The notes beneath the pieces were generated by a model. That model did not search any database. It saw nothing but the letters and a program-made list of their open reading frames with translations, and was not told where the DNA came from. Positions 1 through 9,517 of a DNA stretch of 64,000 nucleotides are shown piece by piece; the stretch's first letter is position 1, and every line of letters starts with the position of its first letter. The position numbers and the translations under genes were made by a program. This stretch comes from Aegilops tauschii subsp. strangulata (taxonomy: Eukaryota; Streptophyta; Magnoliopsida; Poales; Poaceae): contig NC_053035.3 in the NCBI RefSeq assembly GCF_002575655.3, positions 378,797,792-378,861,791 of the forward strand. Direction: 5' to 3'.

Positions 1-272
1 GAGCCAAACAAATCTATCATAGCATTATAAGAATCAAAAGTATGGCTACCCAAGAAATTCCCTCCGGTAATGGTATCAAGGATATATCTGTACCAAGGAT
101 TAGCGCCTACATAAAAATTGCGGAGAAGAACGGAAGTAGATTGCTTCCTGGTAGATCAATTTTGAGCATTGCAAATTCTATACCAATCATCTTTTAGATT
201 TTCTCCCTCCCTTTGCTTAAAATTAAGAACTTCATTTTCGGGAGACAACAGAGAAGATAGGGGACTAGCCAT
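1..272 (-). pseudogene. gag start of gypsy 1, with premature stop, cut by window edge
   Basis: The frame opens at an ATG at 272 and encodes MASPLSSLLSPEN, then LKDDWYRICNAQN. It meets TGA at 156-158. Reading straight on in the same frame gives STRKQSTSVLLRNFYVG and NFLGSHTFDSYNAM up to the window edge, so the TGA interrupts a gag-like protein. The stop is most simply a CGA to TGA change, as expected from deamination of a methylated CpG. Gag would form the cytoplasmic particle packaging element RNA, but this copy cannot make it. The remainder lies outside the window. Confidence 0.65.
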
Positions 273-432
273 AATGACAAACAAGCGAAAAAGAGGCAAA
301 CAAAAAAGAGCGGGCGAATAAAACGGCAAGGGTGAAGTGGGGGAGGGGAAAACGAGAGGCAAATGGCAAATAATGTAATGCGGGAGATAAGGGTTTGTGA
401 TGGGTACTTGGTATGTTGACTTTTGCGTAGAC

Positions 433-450
433 TCCCCGGCAACGGCGCCA
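433..450 (-). other. Primer binding site, tRNA-Asp type
   Basis: The minus strand reads TGGCGCCGTTGCCGGGGA, 11 bases downstream of the LTR end. This is the typical primer site of many grass gypsy elements. It is unmutated here, unlike the equivalent site of gypsy element 3 at 46608-46625. Confidence 0.8.
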
Positions 451-461
451 GAAATCCTTCT

Positions 462-2043
462 TGCAACCTCTTGAGCACTCCATTTGTTTTCCCTTGAAGA
501 GGAAAGGGTGATGCAGTAAAGCAGCGTAAGTATTTCCCTCAGTTTTTGAGAACAAAGGTATCAATCCAGTAGGAGGCCACGCACGAGTCGCTCGCACCTA
601 CACAAACAAATAAATCCTCGCAACCAACGCAATAAAGGGGTTATCAATCCCTTCACGGTCACTTACGAGAGTGAGATCTGATAGATATGATAAGATAATA
701 TTTTTGGTATTTTTATGATAAAGATGCAAAGTAAAGAAAGCAAAATAAACAGCAATAGAAATAGCTTGTTGTCGGGAGATTAATATGATGGAAAATAGAC
801 CCGGGGGCCATATGTTTCACTAGTGGCTTCTCTCGAGAGCATAATTATTACGGTGAGTGAACAAATTAATGTTGAGCAATTGACAGAATTGAGCATAGTT
901 ATGAGAATATCTAGATATGATCATGTATATAGGCATCACGTCCGCGACAAGTAGACCGACTCCTGCCTGCATCTACTACTATTACTCCACACATCGACCG
1001 ATATCCAGCATGCATCTAGAGTATTAAGTTCATAAGAACATAGTAACGCTTTAAGTAAAATGACATGATGTAGAGGGATAAACTCATGCAATATGATATA
1101 AACCCCATCTTGTTATCCTCAATGGCAATAATACAATACGTGCCTTGCTGCCCCTACTGTCACTGGGAAAGGACACCGCAAGATTGAACCCAAAGCTAAG
1201 CACTTCTCCCATTGCAAGAAAGATCAATCTAGTAGGCCAAACAAAATTGATAATTCGAAGAGACTTGCAAAGATAACCAATCATACATAAAAGAATTCAG
1301 AGAAGATTCAAATATTGTTCATAGATAAACTTGATCATAAACCCACAATTCATCGGTCTCAACAAACACACCGCAAAAGAAGATTACATCGAATAGATCT
1401 CCACGAGAATCATGGAGAACTTTGTATTGAGATCCAAAGAGAGAGAAGAAGCCATCTAGCTAATAACTATGGACCCGAAGGTCTGAGGTAAACTACTCAC
1501 ACATCATCGGAGAGGCTATGGTGTTGATGTAGAAGTCCTCCGTGATCGATGCCCCCTCCGGCGGAGCTTCGGAAAAGGCCCCAAGATGGGATCTCACTGG
1601 TACAGAAGGTTGCAGCGGTGGAATTAGGTTTTTGGCTCCGTTTCTGGTAGTTTGGGGGTACGTAGGTATATATAGGAGGAAGGAGTACGTCGGTGGAGCA
1701 ATGTGGGGCCCACGAGGGTGGAGGGCGCGCCCAGGGGGGTAGGCGCGCCCCCTACCTCGTGCCTTCCTGGTTGATGTCTTGACGTAGGGTCCAAGTTCTC
1801 TGGATCACGTTCGTTCCAAAAATCACGTTCCCGAAGGTTTCATTCCGTTTGGACTCCGTTTGATATTCTTTTTCTGCGAAACTCTGAAATAGGCAAAAAA
1901 CAGCAATTCTGGGTTGGGCCTCCGGTTAATAGGTTAGTCCCAAAAATAATATAGAAGTGTATAATAAAGCCCATTAATGTCCAAAACAGAATATAATATA
2001 GCATGGAACAATAAAAAATTATAGATACGTTGGAGACGTATCA
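462..2043 (-). repeat. 5' LTR of gypsy element 1 (1.58 kb)
   Basis: The terminal dinucleotides are TG at 2043 and CA at 462. The LTR holds a TATA box and a run of GGCGCGCC-type GC-rich promoter sequence near 1700-1760. The short open frames in it are not conserved coding sequence. Confidence 0.8.
1667..1674 (-). promoter_or_regulatory. TATA box of gypsy 1 LTR promoter
   Basis: The minus strand reads CCTCCTATATATACCTACG, an uninterrupted TATATATA about 370 bases inside the LTR. This is a plausible core promoter for the element transcript. Confidence 0.55.
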
Positions 2044-2232
2044 GCCGTTTGGGCTGCCATGGCCACCCGGTCGCAGATTGCGGCCACGCTCATGCACCTT
2101 GTTAGCACGCGCATGGTGGTTGCAGCCGCGCTCTCGCCGGACTGGGCCACCGAAGTTGCCCTCATGACGCGGGTCCACGTGCCCATCTTTCACCGGCGAC
2201 GATTGAACAGTGAAATGATATTTGAGGAGTGA
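2044..2232 (+). other. GC-rich open frame cut by LTR insertion
   Basis: Immediately right of the LTR a frame is open for 62 codons to TGA at 2230-2232. It is GC-rich, with no in-frame stop between the LTR edge and its end, and includes the stretches MATRSQIAATLMHL and LSPDWATEVALMTRVHV. An in-frame ATG occurs six codons in, but openness right up to the junction suggests the 3' end of a longer coding sequence truncated by the retrotransposon. I do not recognise the product. It could also be chance openness of GC-rich DNA. Confidence 0.3.
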
Positions 2233-2496
2233 GCTAGTGTGCTTGAGACGCCGTCTGTGGACTGTAGCCGACGCACCTTCTCGCGTAAGCCATAGGTGTA
2301 CTATACACCGACGGTGCTCCAAGATATTTTGTGTTGCATCTCACATGGTTGGTGATAATAAACTGTGTGTGACTACTTGATTTTTTTATCTTGATTAGAA
2401 TTAAATAATGGGGTCACAGTGGCAATGGACGGTGTTTGAATTGCTATACCTTTTATCTGCAGTGAACATGCAACTATATGTGTGTCGTAAAAGAAT
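2233..2496. other. Short unannotated spacer
   Basis: AT-rich sequence between the truncated frame and the tandem array. No coding frame, terminal repeat or RNA signal was seen. Confidence 0.5.
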
Positions 2497-5226
2497 TCAT
2501 TAACTGAGTTTTCTATGCATTCATGTGCATAATTCAAATTTGAACTACATGCACATGATGTAATGCATATAAATTGGTTGAAAATTCAAATCTGTGTCCT
2601 TGGTTGCATGCTTAGGTCCCATGCAAGAAATGGGAATGAATGTCAAACACCTTGCCACGGTTACTCGGCCCCAAACATTTAGATACCTGGTTTTTAAATT
2701 CTAGTAAATCAATAGCTCGTCTGAAATTCATGAAACTTGGCATGCTATCATGGAGCGGCATCACAAACCAGAGCTTCTCACAACAAGCCTGATGGTTTCG
2801 ATAGGGAACGTCCCACCTATGGGGACGAAACCATATCCATTGCCTCTTATTGCTTTCAAAAAATTTCTCGTGTCAACAGAGAACAACAGGAGTGTTGTGT
2901 CAGTTTTTGGAATTTTTGGGGTTCGTTTGGACATTTTTATGTATTAACTGAGTTTTCAATGCATTCATGTGCATAATTCAAATTTGAACTACATGCACAT
3001 GCTCTAATGCATATAAATTGGTTGAAAATTCAAATATGTGTCCTTGGTTGCATGCTTAGGTCCCATGCAAGAAATGGGAATGAATGTCAAACACGCTGCC
3101 TTGGTTACTCGGCCCCAAACATTTAGATACCTGGTTTTTAAATTCTAGTAAATCCAAAGCTCGTCTGAAATTAATGAAACTTGGCATGCTATCATGGAGC
3201 GGCATCAACATGCGATGGTAAAAATTTTGTCCCATTTGGGGCAGGTTTGGGATATGCTTCTCACAAACCAGAGCTTCTCACAACAAGTCTGATGGTTTCG
3301 GTAGGGAACGTCCCACCTTTGGGGACAAAACGATATCCATTGCCTCTTATTGCTTTCAAAATTTTCTCGTGCCAACATAGAACAACAGGAGTGTTGTGTC
3401 AACTTTTGGGATTTTTCGGGGTTCGTTTGGACATTTTTATGCATTAACTGAGTTTTCAATGCAATTATGTGCATAATTCAAATTTGAACTACATGCACAT
3501 GCTCTAATGCATATAAATTGGTTGAAAAATCAAATCTGTGTCCTTGGTTGCATGCTTAGGTCCCATGCAAGAAATGGGAATGTATGTCAAACACCCTGCC
3601 ACGGTTACTCGGGCGCAAACATTGAGATACCTGGTTTTTAAATTCTAGTAAATCCAAAGCTCGTCTGAAATTCATGAAACTTGGCATGCTATCATGGAGC
3701 GGCATCAACATGGTGTGGTAATTTTTTTGTCCCATTAGGGGCAATTTTGGGGATATGCTTCTCACAAACTAGAGCTTCTCACAACAAGCCTGATGGTTTC
3801 GGTAGGGAACGTCCCACCTTTGGGGACGAAAAGATATCCATTGCCTCTTATTGCTTTCAAAATTTTCTCGTGTTAACATAGAACAACAGGAGTGTTGTGT
3901 CAATTTTTGGGATTTTTCGGGGTTCGTTTGGACATTTTTATGCATTAACTGAGTTTTCAATGCATTTATGTGCATAATTCAAATTTGAACTACATGCACA
4001 TGCTCTAATGCATATAAATTGGTTGAAAATTCATATCTGTGTCCTTGGTTGCATGCTTAGGTCCCACGCAAGAAATGGGAATGAATGTCAAAACCCTGCC
4101 ACGGTTACTCGGCCGCATACATTGAGATACCTGGTTTTTAAATTCTAGTAAATCCAAAGCTCGTCTGAAATTCATGAAACTTGGCATGCTATCATGGAGC
4201 GGCATCAACATGTCGTGGTAAATTTTTGGTCCCATTTGGGGCAGGTTTGGGGATATGCTTCTCACAAACCAGAGCTTCTCACAACAAGCCTGATGGTTTC
4301 GGTAGGGAACGTCCCATCTTTGGGGACGAAACCATATCCATTGCCTCTTATTGCTTTGAAAAAATTTCTCGTGTCAACATAGAACAACAGGAGTGTTGTG
4401 TCAATTTTTGGGATTTTTCAGGGTTCGTTTGGACATTTTTATGCATTAGCTGAGTTTTCAATGCATTTATGTGCATAATTCAAATTTGAACTACATGCAC
4501 ATGCTCTAATGCATATAAATTGGTTGAAAATTCAAATTTGTGTCCTTGGTTGCATGCTTAGGTCCCATGCAAGAAATGGGAATGAATGTCAAACACTGTT
4601 CCACGGTTACTCTGTCACAAATATTGAGATACGTGGTTTTTAAATTCTAGTAAATCCAAATCTGCATGAAACTTGGCATGCTATCATGGAGCGGCATCAT
4701 GCCGTGGTTTTTGTCCCATTTGGGGTAGGTTTGGGGATATGCTTCTCACAAATTAGAGCTTCTCACAACAAGCCTGTTGGTTTCGGTAGGGAACGTCCCA
4801 CCTTTGGGGATGAAATGATATCCATTGCCTCTTATTGCTTTCAAAAAATTTCTCATGTCAACATAAACAACAGGAGTGTTGTGTCAATTTTTGGGATTTT
4901 TCAGGGTTCGTTTCGACATTTTTATGCATTAATTGAGTTTTCAATGCATTTATGTGCATAATTCAAATTTGAACTACATGCACATGCTCTAATGCATATA
5001 AATTGGTTGAAAAATCAAATATGTGTCCTTGGTTGCATGCTTAGGTCCCATGCAAGAAATGGGAATGAATTTCAAACACCAGGGCACCGTTGATTGCCGG
5101 CAAAACGTTGAGATACTTTATTTTTAAATTCTAGTAAATCCAAAACTCGTCTGAAATTCATGAAACTTGGCATGCTATCATGGAATGGCGCCCGACATGC
5201 TGTGGTATTTTTCTTGTCCATTTTGA
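2497..5226. repeat. Tandem array of ~500-bp units, about 5.5 copies
   Basis: The anchor CTTGGCATGCTATCATGGA recurs at 2736, 3180, 3680, 4180, 4672 and 5166, giving spacings of 444, 500, 500, 492 and 494 bases. The short first spacing is a deletion next to CGGCATCA, where the other units carry a GTCCCATTTGGGG stretch. Units are similar by eye, with single-base changes and small indels. Frames of 60 to 90 codons recur in each unit but are broken differently, so the repeat looks noncoding. It lies between gypsy 1 and CACTA-A and may be internal DNA of a transposon. Confidence 0.9.
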
Positions 5227-5650
5227 GAGAAGGCGCACTCGAATAATGACAGCCAACAAAGGCATTTTGAAAAAATAGCTACCACTTTAATATCTCAAAT
5301 GTTTGTATAATTCAAACCGTGTGCATTCTGTTAACCATTCATGTGACGCCACGTGTCCTGGTTTTAATGGTTGTAGGTGGTGCCGTGGCTTGACCTTGAC
5401 TGAATGGGAGGCGTGCGAGCGCAGTCCGGTGCGCAGGCTGACCGAGAGGCGTGCAAGTTGTCCTCGAATGCGCAGGCTCACCGGGAAGCGTGCGAGCTAT
5501 ACGCTGCGCAGGCTCACTGGGAAGCGAGCCCTTTGACTTCCATGGCCGCTCGCCTTCCCCTCCATTAATGGCGCCTGAGTCATTGTTTAATACGGGCGCC
5601 TTACTGTTCGCCTCCCATTCCCCTCCCTCCCGCAGACCTCCACCAACGCC
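5227..5650. repeat. Spacer with three ~38-bp direct repeats
   Basis: Three head-to-tail units of 38, 39 and 36 bases occupy 5411-5523. Each starts GCGTGC and contains GCGCAGGCT followed by an ACCGAGAG or CACTGGGAA type end. They lie about 130 bases upstream of the ATG at 5651 and could be part of its 5' region. Nothing else is visible in this stretch. Confidence 0.6.
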
Positions 5651-6351
5651 ATGGTGCAGAATGATCATCTCCCACTAGTCTTCAAGTTTGGTGAAGTCGA
5701 CTCCGAGCCGGAGGAGATAGAAAATAAGGAGGAATGGGGCCTCATGGACATGGCCCAGAACAAGCTGGCCGCGGCAGTTGCTGCCCCCGCTCCCGTCCCA
5801 GCTCCCATCCCCGCGCCCGCGCCAGCGCCAGCGACCATCCTCGTAGCATTGACGGGCTCGTCGTCGAGCACTATCGCAGAGCTGGAAGCCACGGGCGTCA
5901 GCGAGGTCTCCGCGGACCCACGCGAACTCGTGTACATGCCAGCACCAGCGCCCGTGCCCGTGCGCGCCCCTCCACCCACCGTGGCGCCGACCCCCATGCG
6001 TTTGGCTGCACCCGCTGAGCCCGTGCCCCTGCCCGTGAGCGCCCCTCCACCCACCGCGGTGCCGGTCCCCGTGTGTTTGGCTGCCCCCGCCGCACCCGTG
6101 CCCCTGCCCGTGCTTGCGCCCCCTCAGCGGCATTGGACGTTGCCATCGACCGCTACCTCTCATCGACGCCAGTTGTCGTCCTCCCATGCCTCGCCCGTCG
6201 ATCGCGCGATTACATGATGTTTGATTTAGAAGTGAAGAACATTTTGTGCTTCCTTGAAGACTTCAACAACAGCGTCCGGAGGACGACAACGACAACGACG
6301 GCGAGGCACACCACCTCTGCGGCCGCCGAAAATAGCTTTTTTGGGGTTTAA
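5651..6351 (+). CDS. Hypothetical Pro/Ala-rich protein, probably frameshifted
   Basis: The frame starts at an ATG in good context (GCCATGG) at 5651 and runs to TGA at 6217. The N-terminus is acidic (KFGEVDSEPEEIENKEEWG). From about residue 40 it becomes Pro/Ala/Val repeats such as PVPAPIPAPAPAPA, with an internal duplication around APPPTVAPTPMRLAAPA. The overlapping +1 frame from about 6120 to TAA at 6351 looks more protein-like than the end of the first frame: RYLSSTPVVVLPCLARR, then VKNILCFLEDFNNSVRR. A frameshift near 6120 may therefore have broken one protein. The repeats alone could keep a GC-rich frame open by chance. No domain is recognised, and it may belong to CACTA-A. Confidence 0.3.
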
Positions 6352-7111
6352 TACTGTATCTCCAATTCTCGATCATATGAATATAAATTCGAAGTGTGAC
6401 TGAATGAAAGATATGGTTTGAACGAACTTGCATTTTTCTCTCTTAATGTACAGACTTATCAAATGATTTTCTTTTGAAAAAACGTCAATGGTATTTAAAT
6501 ATAAAACACTCATCGCAAACATTTTAGTTAGAACACCCTTATGCAAACCGACAGCTTCCCCAGGAAGCCAAGGGAAAATGTGACGAGCAGGATTTCTGCA
6601 GCTCTTGATCGCAAACGTTTTAGATAGAACACCCGTATGCAAAGTGAGAGCTACGGTCTTCCCTCGCAGTGCAGGATTTGTGCATCCCTTCAACGCAAAT
6701 GGTTGTTTTGCATGACCTGTGTGCAACCACGTAGAAACAATTGGGTAAGATTTGCATATGTCATTTTGTGTATGTTGCCATTTCTCAAACTGGAAAGATT
6801 GAGATTTGTTTATCTAGTAACATTGCCATTTGTCAACGTTGTAACACTGCGATTTGTCAAAATATGCAGCTAAAAATCACTAGCACTATCTAATTTTTGC
6901 AACTAAAATCACTAGCACTGTTCATATGGACACCACTAGCAGGCGTGAGTTGATGGACGCATATGCAAATGTACCATTGATTACATATAACAAGTCATCA
7001 ACCCACAACGACAACGAGGATACACGTTGGATTATAGATCATTTCCAACAAAATATTCTAGTAAAGTTAAGTTTTTCTCACACAACAAATAACAAAGCGA
7101 TGAAATGAACT
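6352..7111. repeat. Subterminal-like repeats, no gene
   Basis: Two diverged copies of a ~100-bp unit start near 6511 and 6607. Each has a CGCAAAC(A/G)TTTTAG motif, then AGAACACCC and TATGCAAA, and a weaker third copy follows near 6690. A frame at 6926-7108 has no recognisable content. I interpret the stretch as CACTA subterminal sequence plus filler. Confidence 0.45.
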
Positions 7112-8524
7112 TCAGCTCAACCACTCGTCGGCATTGGAAACGCTTGCTTTGAACCAGAAGTGATTCTCTGGGAAGGGCCAGCTACTGTGAATCTCTAGAC
7201 CAACGCAGGACTGATCATCCAGGCTGAAGCAGCCTATTTCAATACCCATATTGTGATAGCCACGGTAGGGAAGCATAGTAATGTCTGAGGTATAGATATA
7301 GTTGCTTCTCATAAATGGTAGTAACGTTGTGTCAACAGCAGCTGGATCGCCTTTCACCATCATTGGATAGTTTTGTCCAAGGAAGATCGAGTTTTCTCCA
7401 AGACTATCAATACTGAACCAGGGAGAAGGTGTTGGCTCTAGCACACTAGTATCCATCCCTAATACCCTGCAACGGATGTTGGAATAGGTCCGGAGAGTGC
7501 AACCATGCGAGACAACACCTGCCTCCTTACTAACATCAGCAGTGCCCTGTATACAGACAAGAAGAGGTGATCCATCGGAATAAGTTGCTAGGCGCCACTG
7601 AGTATATGGGTCCTGCTCGTCCTCATGCTCATGATCATCACCATCGTCATCTCCCCCTTGGTTATAAATTTTTTCAAGTATAGGTGGTGGAATGTTCACA
7701 GGACCTTGGAAACACAAGAAGGTTAATTAGTAAAGGGAAACTAGCTAGCTAACCCACATGCATGTGGATGAAACAATTATAATTACGCTGGAAGACAAAC
7801 GTACCGAAACCATAAGGATTCCATGCAAAAACAGTGCCACGAGTGGTGGCAGCAAACACAAGACCCTCGTATTGAATTGCATCACAGTACTCATCCGTGT
7901 ACAAAAATTGATTTTTGAGCAATATCCATCGAGTCGTGGAAGCAAGGACAGCAACAAGCTTGTCGAAGATAGCAACAACTTCATAGTTCATGTAATTCCA
8001 AGAGCGGTTGGGAACTCGACAAATTGCTATCTTCCGTAGACGACAGTCACCATGATCGTATTTGAACATACGTAGAATACCGGTGTGCTCAACTTCAGGG
8101 CAGTCTGAGATTTTTGGAAGTGGAACCCGGTGACGAGTGTACACATTCACAAGTTCCCACTCACAGTTGTACCCAATATAAACAACCCAATCTCCATTTG
8201 CGCCTGCCCAAGCCTTACGCTCAAGCGATGGCATCTTAACATCACACGTATCATTATCAAGTGGCATCAACTTGCACAAGGCGAGGCTTCCATCGTCCCT
8301 GCGCCAGTCAGCAGGGTCATGGCGAAGAAGATAGGGAAGATCAAACCGCTCCTGGACCCTTGGGTTCCTTGTAATGATGTTATTAGTTGAGTCGAGAATG
8401 GTCTTGAACAAACCTGCCATGCTAGCCGAGGTGATACGTCGCACCGATCAATGAGTTCCTCCACCACGTCATCTTTCAGATCGGGGCAAGAATAACGGGG
8501 TCGTTTCCGGCCTGTTCCCTCCAT
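7112..8524 (-). pseudogene. F-box/DUF295-type gene with one intron, frameshifted N-terminus
   Basis: The ATG at 8524 opens a frame reading MEGTGRKRPRYSCPDL then VVEELIDRCD, an F-box-like start. About 27 residues in, the protein-like reading moves to another frame (from 8444: MAGLFKTILDSTNN, then WAGANGDWVVYIGYN), so an indel near 8440 is inferred. Exon 1 ends at 7805. A 100-base intron (7705-7804, GTAC...CCAAG) joins exon 2 (7704-7112) in phase. Exon 2 carries WFSIDSLGENSIFLGQNYPM, the signature C-terminal strand of the DUF295/KIB propeller family. In grasses these proteins are a large F-box-associated set thought to act in SCF ubiquitin ligases. The conserved intron and long exons suggest recent capture. 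Use of an internal start downstream of the frameshift cannot be excluded. Confidence 0.6.
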
Positions 8525-8711
8525 GGAGAAGATGTGAACAATGGTAGAGGAAGGGTGAAGGCAAATGGAGGGAGGAAGAGCGTGCGACAGCGGTTCCAAA
8601 TCGAGAGGGAAAGGCGAAGAGGCGGTGGACGGTTCACGGTTGCCACGGTACAAGAAGAGGCTAGTGGGGAGCGAACGGTTTCCACAGAGGTCACACACTG
8701 ACGACAAGGCC
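8525..8711. other. Upstream region of the DUF295 gene
   Basis: This stretch lies between the gene start and the 84-bp repeats. It would hold any promoter, but no TATA box or other clear signal was seen. Confidence 0.3.
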
Positions 8712-8963
8712 GAGTGAACCGCATGCCATATATCGCGCACACCTTGATCTGGCCGACCATTTCTTTTGTGTTGCCTAATCACAAACAGTTCATCCGAGTG
8801 AACCGTATGCTGTACATCGCACACACCTTCATCTGGCTGCCCGTTTCTTTTGTGTTGCCTAATCACAAACAGTTCATCCGAGTGAACCGTATGTTGTATA
8901 TCACACACACCTTCATCTGGCTGCCCGTTTCTTTTGTTCCTCCTCATCGCAAACAGTTAACTA
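8712..8963. repeat. Tandem repeat, period 84 bp, three copies
   Basis: GAGTGAACCG starts at 8712, 8796 and 8880, and a partial fourth copy follows from about 8965. Because 84 is a multiple of three, an artefactual frame stays open through it on each strand. Each unit contains the subterminal motifs TCGCACAC and CACAAACAGTT, so this is most likely an amplified part of the CACTA-A subterminal region. Confidence 0.85.
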
Positions 8964-9135
8964 AACTGAACCGTATGCCCTGCATCGCACACGCAACTAA
9001 AATCCGAACCGTGTTTGATGCATCCGTCATCGCAAACGTTTTGCACCTTTTTTGACGGGTTTTTTACACCACCGTTTGCGATTATTGCATCGCACACAGT
9101 TTCGTCGAAGGGTCTCTGATCGTAGTGTCGCATTA

Positions 9136-9154
9136 GCAGCATCCTGTAGTAGTG
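9136..9154 (-). repeat. CACTA-A terminal sequence
   Basis: The minus strand reads CACTACTACAGGATGCTGC from the terminus inward. It marks an abrupt junction, because retrotransposon coding sequence begins at once at 9155. Confidence 0.65.
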
Positions 9155-9517
9155 AGTGGTCACATCTATGGTGGGATTTATGCCTCTCGAGTAGCTAGAA
9201 AGTTGAATGTGACACCATGGCCTAATGACCCTATCTTACCTACTCAGTATTTAGACTTCGATGCCATGAAGCGCCATAAGTTCCTTAAGGCTACAGCCAA
9301 TAACTATAACCTAATGGTCAATAAGGAACCCATTGTACCTGTTATTTTGCCTGCACCTGCTCTCTTTGATTAACAAAATAAAGGAAGATACTACGTTCTT
9401 GAGAGCGAGGCGCGCGAGTACAATGCGGCAGGCGAGGCTGCTCGTCAGGCTGCGGAGGCCGCACCGAGGGCCTCCCTGAGTTATCACTCTGATTATTATC
9501 CAGGCTACGGGTGGTGA
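9155..9517 (+). pseudogene. 3' end of a gypsy-2 element frame
   Basis: A frame open from the CACTA junction encodes SGHIYGGIYASRVARKLN and YLDFDAMKRHKFLKA, and meets TAA at 9371. Reading on in the same frame gives NKGRYYVLESEAREYNAAGE and an Ala/Tyr-rich tail to TGA at 9517, so the TAA is likely a nonsense mutation. Proteins of this sort occur in grass gypsy elements of the Athila-like side; I cannot assign a function. The 5' part was separated by the CACTA insertion. Confidence 0.5.

Larger units (their letters stand above)
1..2043 (-). mobile_element. Gypsy LTR retrotransposon 1, 5' end only
   Basis: Read on the minus strand, an LTR starts TGATACGTCTCC at 2043 and ends at 462. A tRNA-Asp-type primer site and the first part of gag follow, and the body runs off the left edge. 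The layout is the usual one for Triticeae gypsy elements of the Sabrina/Fatima kind; the family name is from memory and needs a TREP search. The LTR abuts unrelated GC-rich sequence at 2044. GCCGT (2044-2048) would be one copy of the 5-bp target duplication, but the other copy lies outside the window. Confidence 0.85.
6480..9154. mobile_element. CACTA-A DNA transposon, right part
   Basis: The right end reads CACTACTACAGGATGCTGC on the minus strand, ending at 9154, with AGT (9155-9157) as the candidate 3-bp target duplication. Just inside, short motifs of the type ATCGCAAACGTTT and TCGCACACAGTTT recur (8700-9130). The same motif style recurs on the far side of the DUF295 gene: GATCGCAAACGTTTTAGATA at 6607 and CATCGCAAACATTTTAGTTA at 6511. 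Subterminal repeats on both sides of a gene are what a CACTA element carrying captured DNA would show. No left terminus was found, so the element probably continues left, perhaps past gypsy 1. No transposase was seen. Confidence 0.6.

Noticed and set aside
3181..4961. Repeated 60-90 codon frames in the 500-bp array
   Set aside because: Each unit breaks the frame differently; similarity comes from the tandem DNA repeat.
5665..6187. Gly/Arg-rich minus-strand frames of 129-170 codons
   Set aside because: They are complements of the Pro/Ala repeat region and have no independent support.
8712..8963. CRISPR-like regular repeats
   Set aside because: Units are directly contiguous without unique spacers and lie in a plant transposon.
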